Shown here piece by piece: positions 24,566 through 33,014 of a DNA stretch of 64,000 nt (its first letter is position 1; each line of letters starts with the position of its first letter). Source of the DNA: Nocardioides sp. Iso805N. Lineage in GTDB: Bacteria > Actinomycetota > Actinomycetes > Propionibacteriales > Nocardioidaceae. The translations under genes and the position numbers were made by a program. Location of the stretch: the NCBI RefSeq assembly GCF_000364605.1, contig NZ_KB822583.1, positions 1-64,000 of the forward strand. The letters run 5' to 3'. Below the pieces are notes generated by a model that saw only the letters and a program-made list of their open reading frames with translations, ran no database searches and was not told where the DNA came from.

Positions 24566-25387
24566 GTGGGCGCCGAATTCGACCGTGACATCTCCGTGAA
24601 CGCCATCGCGCATCCCTCGGGAGGTGAGGGCGCCTACTCCGCCGACCTCAGCGGCGGCTGGGTGGTCGGAGGGGGTGTCAACGGCGGCTATCTGCTGGCC
24701 ACGATCGGCAACGCGATCCGCGAGACGGTGCCGGCCAAGCCGGACCCGTTCAGCATCAGTGCCTATTACCTCAGCGCCAGCGTGCCCGGGCCGGCGACGA
24801 TCACGACCGCCATCAAGCGCGACGGCGGCTCGGTGGCGACGGTCGCTGCCGAGCTGACGCAGGACGGTGTCTCGCGGATCACCGCGCTGGCGACGTACGG
24901 CGACCTCTCCGCCCTGCCTGACCAGCACGAGACCACTGCGACGGCCCCCGATCTGCCGCCGCGCGAGGAGTGTGTGCCGAACGCGATGGCACCCGAGCGG
25001 ATGCGCACGATCGCGCCGATGATGGAGCGCTTCGAGATGCTCTTCCACCCTGACCACATCGGTTGGGCGGTCGGCCAGCCGAGCGGCAGGGGCGTGATCA
25101 GCGCGTGGTTCCGGCTCAAGGACGGCCGCGAGCCCGATCCACTGAGCCTACTCACGATCGTCGATCTGCTGCCGCCGGTGACGTTCGATCTGGGACGACC
25201 GGGCTGGGCGCCGACGCTCGAGCTGACCGTGCACGTCCGTGCGATGCCGGCGCCAGGGTGGCTCCAGGTGCGACATGCCACCCGCAACGTCGCGGGTGGC
25301 ATGTTCGAGGAGGACTGCGAGATCTGGGACTCGGCCGGTCGCCTCGTTGCGCAGTCGCGCCAGCTGGCGCGGCTGCCCCGAGGGTGA
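24566..25387 (+). CDS. Acyl-CoA thioesterase-like protein (double hotdog)
   Basis: 273 residues. TAGGTT (24554-24559) stands six bases before GTG 24566, so it is probably leaderless. The N-terminal hotdog has GGWVVGGGVNGGYLLATIGN and SISAYYLSASVPGPATI, and the C-terminal hotdog has WFRLKDGREPDPLSLLTIVD and LPPVTFDLG, PTLELTVHVRAMPAPGW, FEEDCEIWDSAGRLVAQSRQ. This matches the TesB-like acyl-CoA thioesterase family (4HBT_3), which frees fatty acids from CoA. Substrate length unknown. Confidence 0.88.
   Translation: MGAEFDRDISVNAIAHPSGGEGAYSADLSGGWVVGGGVNGGYLLATIGNAIRETVPAKPDPFSISAYYLSASVPGPATITTAIKRDGGSVATVAAELTQDGVSRITALATYGDLSALPDQHETTATAPDLPPREECVPNAMAPERMRTIAPMMERFEMLFHPDHIGWAVGQPSGRGVISAWFRLKDGREPDPLSLLTIVDLLPPVTFDLGRPGWAPTLELTVHVRAMPAPGWLQVRHATRNVAGGMFEEDCEIWDSAGRLVAQSRQLARLPRG
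25274..25303. repeat. 12-bp perfect inverted repeat inside the thioesterase gene
   Basis: CATGCCACCCGC at 25274-25285 and its complement at 25292-25303 flank a 6-nt loop. It encodes the conserved RHATRNVAGGM region, so it may be a by-product of coding constraints. Confidence 0.85.
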
Positions 25388-25408
25388 GTCACCCGCTCGG
25401 GAGAGGGC

Positions 25409-26329
25409 TCAACGCCCCGGTCGCAGCGCGAAGACCCACCGTCGGCCGGGAAACTCGGTCACGCCCCACAGCAGCCCGGTCGCGGGCGCGTAGCTGACGT
25501 CCTCGGGCCCGGGCGGCGCTGCGAACGGCCGGACCCGAAGCTCGCCGGCCCGGCCCTCCCACAGGTCGCCTGGGCGGCGGCGTCCGCGCGAGACCATCAG
25601 CTCGTAGCGGTCGCCGATCCGGGTGGCGCCCTGCATCGACGGCACGCCGACATCCACCGTGTGGGCAGTGGCGGCGCCGGCCTCACCGAGCAGCAGGGCC
25701 CCCGAGTCATCGAGCCGGAACCGGGCCAGGCGAGTCGGCTGCGCCGGTCCGCCGTACTCACCGGCCACCAGCTCCCCGGCGTCGGTGACGGAGAGGAACG
25801 AGTACCGCATGCCGTCGTCGGCGGCGTAGCGCAACCGCACCGGCCAGGTCAGACTGCCGTCGGGTCGTCGGCGGAGGTCGTCCAGGTGTGCGGCGTAGCA
25901 GCCCCGGCCTGTCGCCGCGACATAGAGCCACGGCCCACGCCAGGCCAGACCACCCGCGTGCACCGAGAGCGGGGCGAGCTCCCCGTCGCGGATCAGCGCG
26001 AGCGGCACGTGCGTGTAGCGCCGCGTGGCCAGGTCCAGGAACGTGATCCGTACGCCGTCGCCGCCCTTGGAGTACCAGCTCACCAGCAGCAGCCGCTCCG
26101 CCAGGTCGGTGCGATGGGCGTCGATCGACGAGGTGATCCCCTGCGGCCACCAGGTCGCATCGTGCCGGTCGAGGCGGTCCCACGTGTAGCCCCGGCGTAC
26201 GCGCAGGCCGGGCGGGATCGCCCACCGGACCCGCCGCTCCGCGCCCGCCAGCACCTCGGCCACGCTCACCGGCGCGCCGGTCGCGGCGGGGGGTGGAGGT
26301 AGAGGCGTGGGCGTCAGGCGCGGCATCAC
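25409..26329 (-). CDS. Hypothetical protein, beta-propeller-like
   Basis: 306 residues. No clear signal peptide: the N-terminus is Pro/Ala-rich (TPTPLPPPPAATGAPVS). The body has repeated strand-turn patterns such as DATWWPQGITSSIDAHRTDL, LLVSWYSKGGDGVRITFLDL, GGLAWRGPWLYVAATGRGCY, LVAGEYGGPAQPTRLARFRL and VSYAPATGLLWGVTEFPGRR that suggest a propeller. No enzymatic motif seen. It diverges from the NUDIX gene across the 39-bp repeat cluster. A conserved actinobacterial unknown is my best description. Confidence 0.65.
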   Translation of the reverse strand: MMPRLTPTPLPPPPAATGAPVSVAEVLAGAERRVRWAIPPGLRVRRGYTWDRLDRHDATWWPQGITSSIDAHRTDLAERLLLVSWYSKGGDGVRITFLDLATRRYTHVPLALIRDGELAPLSVHAGGLAWRGPWLYVAATGRGCYAAHLDDLRRRPDGSLTWPVRLRYAADDGMRYSFLSVTDAGELVAGEYGGPAQPTRLARFRLDDSGALLLGEAGAATAHTVDVGVPSMQGATRIGDRYELMVSRGRRRPGDLWEGRAGELRVRPFAAPPGPEDVSYAPATGLLWGVTEFPGRRWVFALRPGR

Positions 26330-26360
26330 GGGATCGACCGTAGGCGATCGGCCCGCAGGG

Positions 26361-26453
26361 CGAACGATTGTTCGGGGAGCGTGGGGTGTCCTGGCGCGGC
26401 GAACGATTGTTCGGGGAGCCTGGGGTGTCCCGGCGCGGCGAACGATTGTTCGG
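26361..26453. repeat. 39-bp direct repeats, each with a small dyad
   Basis: CGAACGATTGTTCGG starts at 26361, 26400 and 26439. The 24 bases after copies one and two match with two differences, giving a period of exactly 39. CGAAC and GTTCG in each copy form a 5-bp dyad. The cluster lies in the 169-bp gap between divergent genes. Confidence 0.9.
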
Positions 26454-26498
26454 CCACCGCGGCGCCGAGGATCGCGCCTTCAGCAGCACAATGGCCCC

Positions 26499-27197
26499 AT
26501 GCGAACGACGGTGGTGGCAGCGGCGATCCTGCGAGACGACCGGGTGCTGGCGTGCCGGCGTACGGCACCGCCGGAGACTGCCGGCCGCTGGGAGCTTCCC
26601 GGTGGGAAGGTCGAGGCAGGGGAGAGTGTCGAGGCCGCGCTGGCGCGCGAGATCGGTGAGGAGCTGGGCTGCCTGATCGAGGTCGGGGAGTGGTTGGCGC
26701 CGGTCGTGCCCATCGGTACGGCATCGACCGAGAACGGCTACGAGCTGCGCGTGGCGCTGTGTCGGGTGACCGCCGGGGAGGTGCGGCCGCGGGAGCACGA
26801 CCAGATCCGCTGGCTCGCCCCCGACGAGCTCGACCAGGTCGACTGGCTGGAGCCCGATCGGCCGTTCCTCGAGCACGTACGCCGAGCCTGTCGGGGTGCC
26901 TCCACGGAGTCGGCCTACGTGCGCGCCGTCTTCTTCGACGAGGCCGACGCGCTGAGCGTTGAGCAGCAGCTGATCGGCGACGGCTGGTCAGCCGTCCGGT
27001 CGCGCGAGCGACTCCAGGGCGAGGACGACGACGAGGGCCACCCGTGGGTGGTGGAGACCGACGCGCCCGACTTCGTCGTCGAGCTGCTCGTGGACGAGTA
27101 CGACGGCTGGTTCGACGTGGCCGATACGGCCCCGGACACCTCGGTCGCCCCCGAGCCACTGCCGGACGCCCCGAAGCGGATCAAGAGGCCCCTCTAA
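26499..27197 (+). CDS. MutT-type NUDIX hydrolase fused to a C-terminal unknown domain
   Basis: 232 residues from ATG 26499. The NUDIX box GGKVEAGESVEAALAREIGE continues as ELG, and the start TTVVAAAILRDDRVLACRRT and end of the domain (HDQIRWLAPDELDQVDWLEP) match MutT-like enzymes that clean oxidised or damaged nucleotides. From about residue 135 a second domain begins: AYVRAVFFDEADALSVEQQL, RERLQGEDDDEGHPWVVETD and VVELLVDEYDGWFD, which I know only as an unnamed actinobacterial protein. The junction carries a dispersed DNA repeat. The stop codon lies within the -10 box of mshB. Confidence 0.88.
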   Translation: MRTTVVAAAILRDDRVLACRRTAPPETAGRWELPGGKVEAGESVEAALAREIGEELGCLIEVGEWLAPVVPIGTASTENGYELRVALCRVTAGEVRPREHDQIRWLAPDELDQVDWLEPDRPFLEHVRRACRGASTESAYVRAVFFDEADALSVEQQLIGDGWSAVRSRERLQGEDDDEGHPWVVETDAPDFVVELLVDEYDGWFDVADTAPDTSVAPEPLPDAPKRIKRPL

Positions 27198-27200
27198 GAT
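27195..27200 (+). promoter_or_regulatory. -10 box of mshB
   Basis: TAAGAT sits seven bases before GTG 27208; its first three bases are the TAA stop of the NUDIX gene. This supports a leaderless mshB transcript independent of the upstream gene. Confidence 0.55.
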
Positions 27201-27207
27201 CGGGGGC

Positions 27208-28158
27208 GTGACCGAGTCTTCCCGCCAGCCTGCACAGCGTCTCCTCCTCGTCCACGCCCACCCCGACGACGAGTCGATCGGTCAGGGCGCCACCATGGCC
27301 AAGTACGTCGCGGAGGGTCGCGGCGTGACCCTTGTGACCTGCACCGCGGGCGAGATGGGGGAGATCCTGGTACCCGAGCTGGAACACCTGGCCGCGGACA
27401 AGGACGACCGGCTCGGAGAGCACCGCAAGACGGAGATCGAGGCCGCGATGGCGGCGCTCGCCAGCCCGGACGGACGCGGGATCGACCACCGCTGGCTGGG
27501 CGGCTTCGGCCGCTACCGGGACTCGGGCATGCAGTGGCACCCCGACGGCTACGCGATCCCGGCTGACCTACCGGAAAATGGGCAGAGTCATGACAACGCG
27601 TTCTGGCACGCCGACCTGACCGAGGCCGCGAACCACCTGATGCAGATCATCCGCGAGGTCCGGCCACAGGTCCTGGTCACCTACGACCAGTTCGGCAACT
27701 ACGGCCACCCCGACCACATCCAGGCCCACCGGGTCGCGATGTACGCCGCGCAGCTCGCCGCGGTGCCGTCGTACCGCAAGGATCTGGGTGCCCCCTGGGG
27801 GATCAGCAAGATCTACTGGTCGGCGATCTCCGAGGAGCGGATGCGTGAGGGTCTGCGCACGATGAAGGAGGCCGGCGAGGAGATCGACTTCTTCGGCGGT
27901 GATCCGGACGGCGACCTGCCGATGACCACGCCCGATGCCGACATCGCCTGCGAGGTGGACGCGATCGCCTACGTGGAGCAGAAGCTGGACGCGTTGCGCG
28001 CCTACCCCACGCAGATCAGCGTGGACGGTCCGTTCTTCGCGCTGTCCAACAACGTCGGCGCGCAGGCGTGGGGCTTCGAGGCGTTCCGGATCGCTCAGGG
28101 GACGCTCGGCCCGCTCGACGAGAACGGTCACGAGACCGACCTGTTCGCCGGGCTGTGA
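27208..28158 (+). CDS. mshB: Mycothiol biosynthesis GlcNAc-inositol deacetylase
   Basis: 316 residues. LLLVHAHPDDESIGQGATMA carries the zinc-site HPDD motif, VTCTAGEMGEILVPE follows, and the third zinc ligand lies in YGHPDHIQAHRVAMYAA. WLGGFGRYRDSGMQ is specific for MshB over the mycothiol-conjugate amidase Mca. The enzyme removes acetate from GlcNAc-inositol in the second mycothiol step (third if the phosphatase is counted), in the cytoplasm. The following small membrane protein is a frequent neighbour. Confidence 0.92.
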   Translation: MTESSRQPAQRLLLVHAHPDDESIGQGATMAKYVAEGRGVTLVTCTAGEMGEILVPELEHLAADKDDRLGEHRKTEIEAAMAALASPDGRGIDHRWLGGFGRYRDSGMQWHPDGYAIPADLPENGQSHDNAFWHADLTEAANHLMQIIREVRPQVLVTYDQFGNYGHPDHIQAHRVAMYAAQLAAVPSYRKDLGAPWGISKIYWSAISEERMREGLRTMKEAGEEIDFFGGDPDGDLPMTTPDADIACEVDAIAYVEQKLDALRAYPTQISVDGPFFALSNNVGAQAWGFEAFRIAQGTLGPLDENGHETDLFAGL

Positions 28159-28162
28159 GCCG

Positions 28163-28507
28163 GTGAGTCTGCCGGTGCGGCTGCTGGTGGCGGCCGTGCT
28201 GTTCGTCGGTGGTGCGCTGGTCGGCCTGGCGGCGGTGGCGGTGCACAGCTGGTGGTGGGGGTTGCTGCTGGCCGCCGTCGCGTCGATCGGATGCGTGCTG
28301 GCCCTCCCGGCCCGGTGGTGGGTGCAGGTGCCGTTCACGCTCGGCTGGTGGGTGCCGTTCGTGATCGCGATGTTCTCCCGCCGCGAGGGCGACTACGCGG
28401 TTGGCCGGCACCCGCTCGACTACGGGCTCGTGGTGCTCGGGCCGGTGCTGGAGCTGGTGGCGCTGGTCAAGCTGGTACTACGTAGCGCGCCGCGTGGTGC
28501 TCGCTGA
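28163..28507 (+). CDS. DUF6113-type membrane protein
   Basis: 114 residues from GTG 28163, four bases after the mshB stop. Three to four hydrophobic segments: VRLLVAAVLFVGGALVGLAA, WWWGLLLAAVASIGCVLALP, VPFTLGWWVPFVIAMF. Then GDYAVGRHPLDYGLVVLGPV, a conserved loop of this family that usually follows mshB in Actinobacteria. Function unknown. Its 3' end overlaps the convergent GNAT gene by 41 bp. Confidence 0.8.
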   Translation: MSLPVRLLVAAVLFVGGALVGLAAVAVHSWWWGLLLAAVASIGCVLALPARWWVQVPFTLGWWVPFVIAMFSRREGDYAVGRHPLDYGLVVLGPVLELVALVKLVLRSAPRGAR

Positions 28508-29426
28508 AGCCCAGCCTCTCGTAGAGCGCGAGTGCCCCGATGTTGTCGGTCTCCACGTGCAGCCAGGCCGTGCGCGCACCCTGCTCCGCGCCCCACTCGA
28601 CCAGCTCGGCCAGCACGGCCGTGGCCAGCCCCCGCCGTCGGTGCTCCGCGTCCACCGCCAGCCCGTGCAGCCCCAGCCAGTCGCCGTCCAGGACCGCAGA
28701 GCCGGCCGCGATCCGGGTCCCGTGCTCGTCCCGCAGCTCCGCGGTGGCGGATGAGCCCACCGCCTGGAGTGTCAACGGCTGCGCCTCACCCGTTCCCCGA
28801 GCCTCACCCGTTCCCCGAGCCTGTCGAGGGGCCAGCAGCCGGTGCAACCGAGCGAGCGGCGCGGCCTGGAACGACGCGTCACCGCGCCCCAGAGGTTGCC
28901 ATCCCGCATCGAGGAACGACGCCTCGACCTCGGAGCCCTGCTCGACCTGGGCCATCGGCGCACGGTCGCGGGCGGAGTAGAACGCCAGCAGCCGCTCGAC
29001 CGCGTCCGCGAAGGGCAGCCCGGGGGAGCCCATCGCCAGACAGGAGTTGGCCCGTTTGAGCAACCGCCCGATCGGTGCTGGGTCGGTGCGCAGGATCCAC
29101 CCGCCGAGCTCGGCGGTCTCCATGCCCGGGACCACCCCCAGGCCGCGCGCCTCGGCATCACGTGCGGAGACGCGGGCCAGGTGCGAGGGTCGCGGCGGCA
29201 CCGGCTTGCCGGAGACGATGTCGGCAAGGGCGATGTCGACCGGTGCGCGGTCCGCCGGGTCCCCGGTGTCGGGGCGCAGTGTCATCGACCCGTCGCCCCA
29301 CGCCGTACAGACGCCGAGGAGGTCGGTGAAGGCGGGGCCGCCGGTGGGACCGGACCGGCCCCTGAGCAGACGCCTGATCACGACGCGTTGTCCCACCACA
29401 TGTGGACCTAGCAGATGCTCGGGCAC
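28467..29426 (-). CDS. GNAT-family acetyltransferase, two-domain
   Basis: 319 residues. The C-terminal 90 residues form a GNAT fold: WLGLHGLAVDAEHRRRGLAT (acetyl-CoA loop) with AVLAELVEWGAEQGARTAWL and NIGALALYERLGFSEHH. The N-terminal two thirds (VIRRLLRGRSGPTGGPAFTD, then LGVVPGMETAELGGWILRTD) are typical of a group of actinobacterial GNAT proteins that open with a small SH3-like strand domain. Substrate unknown. A short 18-bp tandem duplication in the linker (near 28787-28822) adds RGTGEA twice. Confidence 0.85.
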   Translation of the reverse strand: MPEHLLGPHVVGQRVVIRRLLRGRSGPTGGPAFTDLLGVCTAWGDGSMTLRPDTGDPADRAPVDIALADIVSGKPVPPRPSHLARVSARDAEARGLGVVPGMETAELGGWILRTDPAPIGRLLKRANSCLAMGSPGLPFADAVERLLAFYSARDRAPMAQVEQGSEVEASFLDAGWQPLGRGDASFQAAPLARLHRLLAPRQARGTGEARGTGEAQPLTLQAVGSSATAELRDEHGTRIAAGSAVLDGDWLGLHGLAVDAEHRRRGLATAVLAELVEWGAEQGARTAWLHVETDNIGALALYERLGFSEHHAARYVVPA

Positions 29427-29482
29427 GCAGTGATACTAGGCTGTCTACGACCGCCCCCTGAAGCTCTCGTAGGAGGATCCAG

Positions 29483-29809
29483 ATGACCTACGTCATCTCC
29501 CAGCCCTGTGTCGACGTCAAGGACCGGGCCTGTGTCGACGAGTGTCCTGTCGACTGCATCTACGAGGGCAAGCGGATGCTCTACATCCACCCCGACGAGT
29601 GCGTCGACTGCGGTGCGTGCGAGCCCGTCTGTCCGGTCGAGGCCATCTTCTACGAGGATGACGTGCCGGAGCAGTGGAAGGACTACTACGACGCGAACGT
29701 GAAGTTCTTCGACGACCTCGGATCCCCTGGCGGTGCCGCCAAGATGGGCGAGATCGACAAGGACGAGGCGTTCGTCGCCGCACTCGAGCCGCAGAACCAG
29801 GACCACTGA
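29483..29809 (+). CDS. fdxA: Seven-iron ferredoxin
   Basis: 108 residues. [20 protein letters not shown] with DC gives the 3Fe-4S and part of the 4Fe-4S ligands, and [20 protein letters not shown] gives the second site, the FdxA/FdxC pattern of Actinobacteria. AGGAGG at 29471-29476 lies six bases before the ATG. It carries electrons, for example to cytochromes P450 or other reductases. Its link with dapC is a conserved neighbourhood. Confidence 0.96.
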   Translation: MTYVISQPCVDVKDRACVDECPVDCIYEGKRMLYIHPDECVDCGACEPVCPVEAIFYEDDVPEQWKDYYDANVKFFDDLGSPGGAAKMGEIDKDEAFVAALEPQNQDH

Positions 29810-29824
29810 TCCACGTTGGTTGAG

Positions 29825-30946
29825 GTGCGAGCGGAGCGAGCCTCGAGAACCATCTCGAGCAAGCTCCCCGACTACCCCTGGGACAAGCTGACCGCATACG
29901 CCGCGAAGGCGCGCCAGCACCCCGGTGGGATCGTCGACCTGTCGGTCGGCACGCCCGTCGACCCGACCCCGCAGGTGGTCCAGGACGCTCTCAAGGGGGC
30001 CTCGGACTCGTCGGGCTACCCGACCACGATCGGTACGCCGGCGGTGCGCCAGGCGGCGATCGACTGGCTCGAGCGCTGCCACGGCGTCACCGGACTGGGT
30101 CTCGACGGCGTGCTGCCGGTCGTCGGCTCCAAGGAGCTGATCGGCTCGATGGCGTTCCACCTCGGTGTCGGCGCCGGTGACCTGGTCGTCTACCCGGAGC
30201 TCGCGTACCCGACCTACGAGGTCGGTGCCGTGCTCGCCGGAGCCCGCGCGGTCGCGAGCGACTCGCTCACTGCCCTCGGTCCCGAGCGGCCGAAGATCAT
30301 GTGGCTCAACAGCCCGAGCAACCCCAGTGGCCGGGTGCTCCCGGTCGAGCACCTGCGCAAGGTCGTGGACTGGTGCCGCGAGCGCGGCACCGTGCTGATC
30401 TCCGACGAGTGCTACATCGAGTGCAGCTGGGAGGGGGAGCAGCCGCTCTCGATCCTGCATCCCTCGGTGTGCGGCGACTCCCACGACGGCCTGCTGATCG
30501 TGCACTCGCTCTCCAAGCGCTCCAACCTGGCGGGTTACCGGTGCGCGTTCGTGGCCGGTGACGAGTCGCTGGTCGGCGAGCTGCTGGCGGTGCGCAAGAA
30601 TCTCGGCCTGATGGTGCCGGGGCCGATCCAGGCCGCCATGGCGGCTGCGCTCTCCGACGACGCGCATGCCCGCGAGCAGCACGCCCGCTACGCCGCGCGC
30701 CGCACCAGGCTGCGCGAGGCGCTGATCCATGCCGGCTTCGCGATCGACCACTCGGAGGCCTCGCTCTACCTGTGGTCGACCCGCGGCGAGGACTGCTGGG
30801 CGACGGTGGACTGGCTCGCCGAGCGCGGCATCCTGGCGGCCCCCGGCGAGTTCTACGGCGTGGCCGGCCGCGAGCACGTCCGGATCGCCTTCACCGCGAC
30901 CGACGAGCGTGTCGACGCCGCTGTGGAGCGCCTCACAGTCGGCTGA
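29825..30946 (+). CDS. dapC: N-succinyldiaminopimelate aminotransferase
   Basis: 373 residues from GTG 29825; a TTG at 29816 is also in frame. The fold-type I aminotransferase marks are LSVGTPVDPTPQVVQDAL, YPELAYPTYEVGAVLAGARA, WLNSPSNPSGRVLP, LISDECYIECSWEGE and HSLSKRSNLAGYRCAFVAGD, with the PLP Lys in SLSKRS. It transaminates N-succinyl-2-amino-6-ketopimelate with glutamate in lysine and DAP synthesis. The order fdxA-dapC is the usual actinobacterial one. The start codon lies inside a short inverted repeat, so the true N-terminus is uncertain by some residues. Confidence 0.93.
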   Translation: MRAERASRTISSKLPDYPWDKLTAYAAKARQHPGGIVDLSVGTPVDPTPQVVQDALKGASDSSGYPTTIGTPAVRQAAIDWLERCHGVTGLGLDGVLPVVGSKELIGSMAFHLGVGAGDLVVYPELAYPTYEVGAVLAGARAVASDSLTALGPERPKIMWLNSPSNPSGRVLPVEHLRKVVDWCRERGTVLISDECYIECSWEGEQPLSILHPSVCGDSHDGLLIVHSLSKRSNLAGYRCAFVAGDESLVGELLAVRKNLGLMVPGPIQAAMAAALSDDAHAREQHARYAARRTRLREALIHAGFAIDHSEASLYLWSTRGEDCWATVDWLAERGILAAPGEFYGVAGREHVRIAFTATDERVDAAVERLTVG

Positions 30947-31000
30947 GCCTGGCGCGTCGGGCAAGGTCAGATTCAGGTCCGGGTCGTTATGGTCAAGGCC

Positions 31001-31540
31001 GTGACGACCAGGACCCCGCGTGGCCCGGGACGGCTCTCGTGGCACACTGCACGCCGCCGTTGGTGGCTGCTGCCCGTGCTCATCGCGCTGGTCCTGCTGC
31101 TGGTGAGCCCGCACGTCGGGCGTGCCGAGCCGACCGGGAACTATCGTCCACCGCTGCCCGCGGATGCGCTCGCCACCGGCTGCTACCCGTTGCCCTCGGG
31201 AATGACCATCGACTTCCCCTACCAGGTGCGCAGCGACGGCGACGTGGAGGGACCGGGCGGGCAGCATCGTCGGTTGGTGCTGCAGTACGACGAGATCGAC
31301 CGGGCGACCGCGCAGCAGCGGATCACGGCCGCGCTGCGGCGTGCCGGCCTCCCGCCGGGCAACGCGAGCGTCACGTCCTATGCCCGCATCCCGTCCGACT
31401 CGATCGTGCGCGGCGAGATCGTGCTGTCCCTTCCGAGCGTGGCCCAGCACACCGACGTGCCCGACCCGGCGCAGTGCGCCAACCCGTTCTCCACCAAGCG
31501 GTTCCCGCCGGAGTGGCCGCCCTCCACGCGCTATGCCTGA
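31001..31540 (+). CDS. Membrane-anchored hypothetical protein
   Basis: 179 residues from GTG 31001; TATGGT at 30988-30993 sits seven bases upstream, which favours this over ATG 30989. One membrane helix (RRWWLLPVLIALVLLLVSPH) is followed by an exported domain with ATGCYPLPSGMTIDFPYQVR and SVTSYARIPSDSIVRGEIVL. No family recognised. Its 3' end overlaps the glycosyltransferase-like gene by eight bases, so the two products probably act together at the envelope. Confidence 0.75.
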   Translation: MTTRTPRGPGRLSWHTARRRWWLLPVLIALVLLLVSPHVGRAEPTGNYRPPLPADALATGCYPLPSGMTIDFPYQVRSDGDVEGPGGQHRRLVLQYDEIDRATAQQRITAALRRAGLPPGNASVTSYARIPSDSIVRGEIVLSLPSVAQHTDVPDPAQCANPFSTKRFPPEWPPSTRYA

Positions 31541-32984
31541 GCCGCTCGTCGGTTCCCGGATGTGGCGCCGGCTCGATCTGCTGATCGGGGCGGCGCTGCT
31601 GGCGGGCGTACTCCTGCGGGCGCTGCTGTTCCACCAGGTCTCGCACACGCCGTTCTCCGGCGACGAGGTCGCCTACGTCGATGGTGGCAAGGCACTGTCC
31701 AACCTGCTGCGCGACCTGGCCGGGTTGCACGGTCCGGACACCGCCGAGTTGCGTCGCGACCTGATCGGCAGCGGCTGGTTCATGCCGGGCATGGCGCTGC
31801 TGCTGACTCCGCTCTACCTCGTGGATCCACACGCCTCGCTCGCGGTCGCTCGTGGCTGGCTCGGGCTGATCGCGTTGGTCGTCTACGTGCTGGTCGTGCT
31901 CGACGTACGCCGCGTGGTCGGACGCTGGTGGGCCCTCGGGCTGGCGCTGGTGCCGGGACTGGTGCCGATGTGGCTGCTCTTCGGCTACACCGCCTACGGC
32001 GATCTCCTCGCCGGCCTCGTCGCCACCCTGCTGATCACCCGGATGGTGGCGGTGCTGCGCCGGGCCAGTGACGGTGTGGTCCCGCGGCTGGCCGAGGGTG
32101 CGCTGATCGGCTTCCTGGCGATCGCGACCGTCTACCTGCGCTCCTCCTCGACCCCGCTGGTCTTCGGCATCGGACTGGTCGGGCTGATGGCGCTGCTGTG
32201 GTGCGGTCGCCGGGCGCTGCCTCCGTTGCTGCTGGCCGGCGGCCTCTTCGTGGCACTGCTGGTGCCCTGGTCGATCGCCGCGTCGGCGACGTTCGACACC
32301 CGGGTCATCACCACCACGTCGGTGCCGATGGCGATGGCCAACACCTTCGGCGACCGCACCAAGGTCTGCTACGGGATGTGCGACCCGGGCTCGACCATCT
32401 GGTTCTCGCCGGTGCGCTACGCCCGCGAGGTCGCGCGTGCGACCGGCACGAGCGAGGTCACGGTGCTGAGCCAGATGTCGGCGTACGCCCGCCAGGACGT
32501 GACGCCGCACTCCTATGCCCGTGACGTCATCGCCGATTGGCACAACTACCGTGACGATCCGACGGCGTTCCTGTTCAAGCTGCACCCGCCAGGTCAGAGG
32601 AGCAGCGCGACGGCCCGAGCGGTGGAGCACTGGACGCTGCGGGTCTTCGGCCCGACGGTCCGGCTGGCGGCGCTGGGCCTGCTGGTGATCACCCGGCGCT
32701 CGCGGCGCGCACAGCTGCTGAGCGTCCTGGTGAAGGTCGGCCTGCTCGGCCTGCTGCTGCAGCCCTTCGTGCATGTGGCCGGGGCGCGCTACTGGACCAC
32801 TGCCGCGCCCCTGGCAGCGCTCTCCGGCATGCTCGCGGTCTGGGTGGTGCTCGGCTGGGTGGTCCGACGGGTCCGTGGTGAGCGCGGTCCGATCGAGCCG
32901 CCGTCGCGCCTGCTCACCCTCGCTCAGGGTGGCCTGGCCGCGATCGGGGTCGCCGCGGTGGTGACCATCCAGCTGCTGGCCTGA
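31533..32984 (+). CDS. GT-C-type membrane glycosyltransferase-like protein
   Basis: 483 residues with about ten membrane helices. The first loop after helix 1 has FSGDEVAYVDGGKALSNLLR, the acidic Asp-Glu pair expected for polyprenyl-phosphate-dependent (ArnT/PMT-type) transferases. Later helices include LALVPGLVPMWLLFGYTAYG with DLLAGL, and RYWTTAAPLAALSGMLAVWV. It probably moves a sugar from a lipid carrier on the outer face of the membrane. It overlaps the upstream anchored protein and may use it as partner or substrate. Confidence 0.75.
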   Translation: MPEPLVGSRMWRRLDLLIGAALLAGVLLRALLFHQVSHTPFSGDEVAYVDGGKALSNLLRDLAGLHGPDTAELRRDLIGSGWFMPGMALLLTPLYLVDPHASLAVARGWLGLIALVVYVLVVLDVRRVVGRWWALGLALVPGLVPMWLLFGYTAYGDLLAGLVATLLITRMVAVLRRASDGVVPRLAEGALIGFLAIATVYLRSSSTPLVFGIGLVGLMALLWCGRRALPPLLLAGGLFVALLVPWSIAASATFDTRVITTTSVPMAMANTFGDRTKVCYGMCDPGSTIWFSPVRYAREVARATGTSEVTVLSQMSAYARQDVTPHSYARDVIADWHNYRDDPTAFLFKLHPPGQRSSATARAVEHWTLRVFGPTVRLAALGLLVITRRSRRAQLLSVLVKVGLLGLLLQPFVHVAGARYWTTAAPLAALSGMLAVWVVLGWVVRRVRGERGPIEPPSRLLTLAQGGLAAIGVAAVVTIQLLA

Positions 32985-33014
32985 GGCCGGACGCGGTGGC
33001 CGAGATGCGAGAGC

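Noticed and set aside
26361..26453. CRISPR array
   Set aside because: The 39-bp periodic units are almost entirely identical, so there are no unique spacers, and no cas gene is near.
29408..31648. 746-residue minus-strand frame over fdxA and dapC
   Set aside because: It crosses two well-supported genes on the other strand and shows no conserved motif.
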